Assembly: GCA_900555605.1 (NCBI GenBank)
Contig: USLW01000096.1
Span: 1-7,287, forward strand
Direction: 5' to 3'
From: an uncultured Clostridium sp.
GTDB taxonomy: Bacteria; Bacillota; Clostridia; UBA1212; UBA1255
Length of the DNA stretch: 7,287 bases
The notes under the pieces: generated by a model
The model's database searches: none
The model's input: the letters and a program-made list of their open reading frames with translations, nothing else
Told to the model about the DNA's origin: nothing
Part shown: positions 6,051-7,287 of the stretch, piece after piece
Position numbering within the stretch: the stretch's first letter is position 1
Layout: the number at the start of each line of letters is the position of its first letter
Program-made: the position numbers and the translations under genes

Positions 6051-6323
6051 TTATATTTTATGCATGGAATTAAAAATATCCACGTGCTGCAGCTGAATCT
6101 TCATACCCAGGGTTTCCCCCAGCTCAGAGAGCTGCTTTGCAAGCAGATGAAATTCTACGCGGGCGCCGGAGACGTCTACCAGCATTACCATTGTAAAAAT
6201 TTCCTGCATAGTCGTCTGGCTGATATCCAAAATGTTGACGTTTGCCTCCGCCAGACAGCTGCTTACGGCAGCAATGATTCCGACCCTGTCACATCCGATT
6301 ACTGTTAATACTGCTTTTGTCAT
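6051..6323 (-). CDS. ACT domain-containing protein (UPF0237)
   Basis: This is a 90-residue single-domain ACT protein. ACT domains usually bind a small ligand such as an amino acid at a dimer interface; the ligand of this family is not established. The sequence is a full, typical member: KAVLTVIGCDRVGIIAAVSS (about residues 3-22) forms the first strand and helix with the ACT glycine, NILDISQTTMQEIFTMVMLVD covers strands two and three, and the end HVDIFNSMHKI is the family-typical C-terminus. The ATG at 6323 has GGAGG (6330-6334) six bases upstream, which favours it over an in-frame ATG seven codons earlier. UPF0237 is commonly followed by UPF0210/DUF711, as here, and the two are thought to act together. 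That partner is broken in this window. Confidence 0.93.
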   Translation of the reverse strand: MTKAVLTVIGCDRVGIIAAVSSCLAEANVNILDISQTTMQEIFTMVMLVDVSGARVEFHLLAKQLSELGETLGMKIQLQHVDIFNSMHKI

Positions 6324-6355
6324 CACATTCCTCCATCGCGGCACAAATCATACGC

Positions 6356-6414
6356 ACGGCAAAATCTGCCGTACCTCAAAAATGACCGATTTTTCGATAT
6401 TCTGATTCAATATC
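6356..6414. repeat. Two small inverted repeats in the leader of the ACT gene
   Basis: The spacer 6324-6498 contains ACGGCA (6356-6361) with TGCCGT (6367-6372), loop of five bases, extendable by a G-T and a G-C pair, and GATATT (6396-6401) with AATATC (6409-6414), loop of seven. Neither is followed by a T-run on the minus strand, so a terminator for the upstream deacetylase is not convincing. They may be leader structure or an operator for the ACT-DUF711 operon. A TTGACA on the minus strand at 6460-6465 resembles a -35 box, but no -10 box stands at a proper distance. Confidence 0.35.
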
Positions 6415-6498
6415 CTGATCCTGTCTCTATCTGATAAAAACGCTGCAGACCGGCCCGGTTGTCAAATGCCTTTTTGCCGCAGCGCATGTCTTGTAATC

Positions 6499-7287
6499 TT
6501 ACTGATCCAGGCGCAGCACCTGAAAATTCTGATCCAACAGCTGTGTGATGTAGGCATCCAAATTCGCCTCTACGGTTTTGCTGGCTGTAAACTGCATGAT
6601 ACAGCCGGAAAACATCTCCAGCTGCATTTTGGCAAACGGGTCCGCTTCACCGGACAGCTCCCACTCAACCAGCGAGCGGGTATGCAGCGCCGCTGTGTAT
6701 CCCAGCTGATTGATCACGGCAAGCTTCTGTGGGCTTAACTCATATGGCCTGTAATAGAACATCCGTTCCGTGTCTCCGACGATTTCCCTATATTTTGCTT
6801 CCATTTTCATAAGCTCTGAGATAAAATCGTCTACGGAAAGGGCGCACATATCATCCCATCCGTGCCCCTCCTGGTTATATCTGCCGTATATGCCGATGAG
6901 ATGCCCTTCGTCGTATATCCGTTTTACAATATCGGGATTTCCGTTTAAATAACGCACCGAAAGGAAAAAAGAGGCCTTTACATTTTTGGCCTTCAGGATA
7001 TCCAGAATTTTTACCATGGAATTATTATCATCCCACATGTAATCGTTGAACGTCAAATAGATCCGGTTTTCTCCATTCTCCGGCTCTTTGACAAATACAA
7101 AGTCATAACCGTCCACAAACGGTCCCAGCACGTCTTTGTTATAATAACCTTTGGCAATATTTTCACCGTTCGGCCCAACCTCGGTAATAAAATGCGCAGA
7201 CCAAAAGGCGGTCTCGTTGCTGATTCCGGCAGCGGCCTCCTTGTCCACAGCCGGAAATACAACCGGCGTAGCGGTCGGCACCTCTGT
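6499..7287 (-). CDS. PdaA-like polysaccharide deacetylase fold, apparently inactive; 5' end beyond the window
   Basis: The frame is open to the right edge and shows 262 codons, so the N-terminus (signal peptide or membrane anchor expected) is missing. A Pro/Thr/Ala-rich linker comes first, followed by the NodB (CE4) fold in the order seen in clostridial PdaA-like enzymes: RIYLTFND (about 75-82), KILDILKAKNVKASFF, NPDIVKRIYDEGHLIG, FYYRPY (about 177-182), GYTAALHTRSLVEW and GCIMQF (about 228-233). The active-site residues differ from the family: TFDDG is TFNDY, the H-x-x-x-H metal motif after GHLIG is replaced (Tyr and Gln where His is expected), and the late MH pair is MQ. It therefore probably binds peptidoglycan or another partner without hydrolysing, or serves as a regulator. 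It ends with TAA at 6499-6501; whether it shares a transcript with the ACT gene is unknown. Confidence 0.8.
   Translation of the reverse strand, partial: TEVPTATPVVFPAVDKEAAAGISNETAFWSAHFITEVGPNGENIAKGYYNKDVLGPFVDGYDFVFVKEPENGENRIYLTFNDYMWDDNNSMVKILDILKAKNVKASFFLSVRYLNGNPDIVKRIYDEGHLIGIYGRYNQEGHGWDDMCALSVDDFISELMKMEAKYREIVGDTERMFYYRPYELSPQKLAVINQLGYTAALHTRSLVEWELSGEADPFAKMQLEMFSGCIMQFTASKTVEANLDAYITQLLDQNFQVLRLDQ

Noticed and set aside
4693..6096. Long open frame of 467 codons on the plus strand
   Set aside because: It lies opposite the XRE and Toprim genes, whose minus-strand products have clear domains and ribosome binding sites. The plus product has no recognisable motif, and G+C-rich codon structure often leaves such antisense frames open.
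6437..6465. Promoter for the ACT operon built on TTGACA at 6460-6465 (minus strand)
   Set aside because: At 16-18 bases spacing there is only a T-rich CGTTTT-like hexamer and no TATAAT-like box, so I do not annotate it as a promoter.
6445..6465. Palindrome ACCGG-C-CCGGT with a T-run further on as terminator of the deacetylase gene
   Set aside because: A one-base loop is too small, which leaves only a three-pair stem, and the T-run starts about ten bases after it on the minus strand.

Overview
The window looks like a piece of a Bacillota (Clostridia) genome, probably a gut-type Oscillospiraceae or Lachnospiraceae relative. This rests on the gene families: a Tn1549/CTn-type conjugative module, an ACT plus UPF0210 (DUF711) gene pair, a PdaA-like deacetylase fold, and strong AAAGGAG-type ribosome binding sites. 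Every gene I accept lies on the minus strand, so the reading order runs from high to low coordinates. No integrase, tRNA, rRNA or CRISPR array is visible.

Right part (about 5660-7287) reads as chromosomal. It holds the C-terminal part of a PdaA-like polysaccharide deacetylase fold whose metal ligands all appear to be lost, a 175-base spacer with small inverted repeats, an ACT-domain protein, and the first quarter of a UPF0210/DUF711 gene. The ACT-DUF711 pair is a common conserved operon in Gram-positive bacteria.

Left part (1 to about 5660) is the DNA-processing module of an integrative conjugative element. In reading order it has a Toprim/DUF3991 protein, an XRE-type repressor, a DUF3846 protein, a 311-base gap packed with inverted repeats, a C5-cytosine DNA methyltransferase, the relaxosome accessory protein MobC, a MobA/VirD2-type relaxase, and the start of a PcfB (DUF3801) protein that runs off the left edge. 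Most neighbours overlap by 4 to 17 bases or are nearly adjacent, which implies one co-translated operon. MobC and the relaxase would nick oriT, PcfB would link the relaxosome to the coupling protein expected just off the left edge, and the methyltransferase could protect or mark the incoming DNA.

Two places stand out. First, the chromosome/element boundary is an in-frame protein fusion: about 118 residues of UPF0210 run straight into the middle of the Toprim protein, near a short shared GG-x-SAL motif. It is either a real recombination scar or an assembly/amplification chimera. Second, the gap between the DUF3846 and methyltransferase genes carries about seven consecutive inverted repeats (arms of 5 to 13 bases), the only sizeable non-coding DNA in the element part. 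It is the best candidate here for an oriT, a single-strand origin or a structured RNA.
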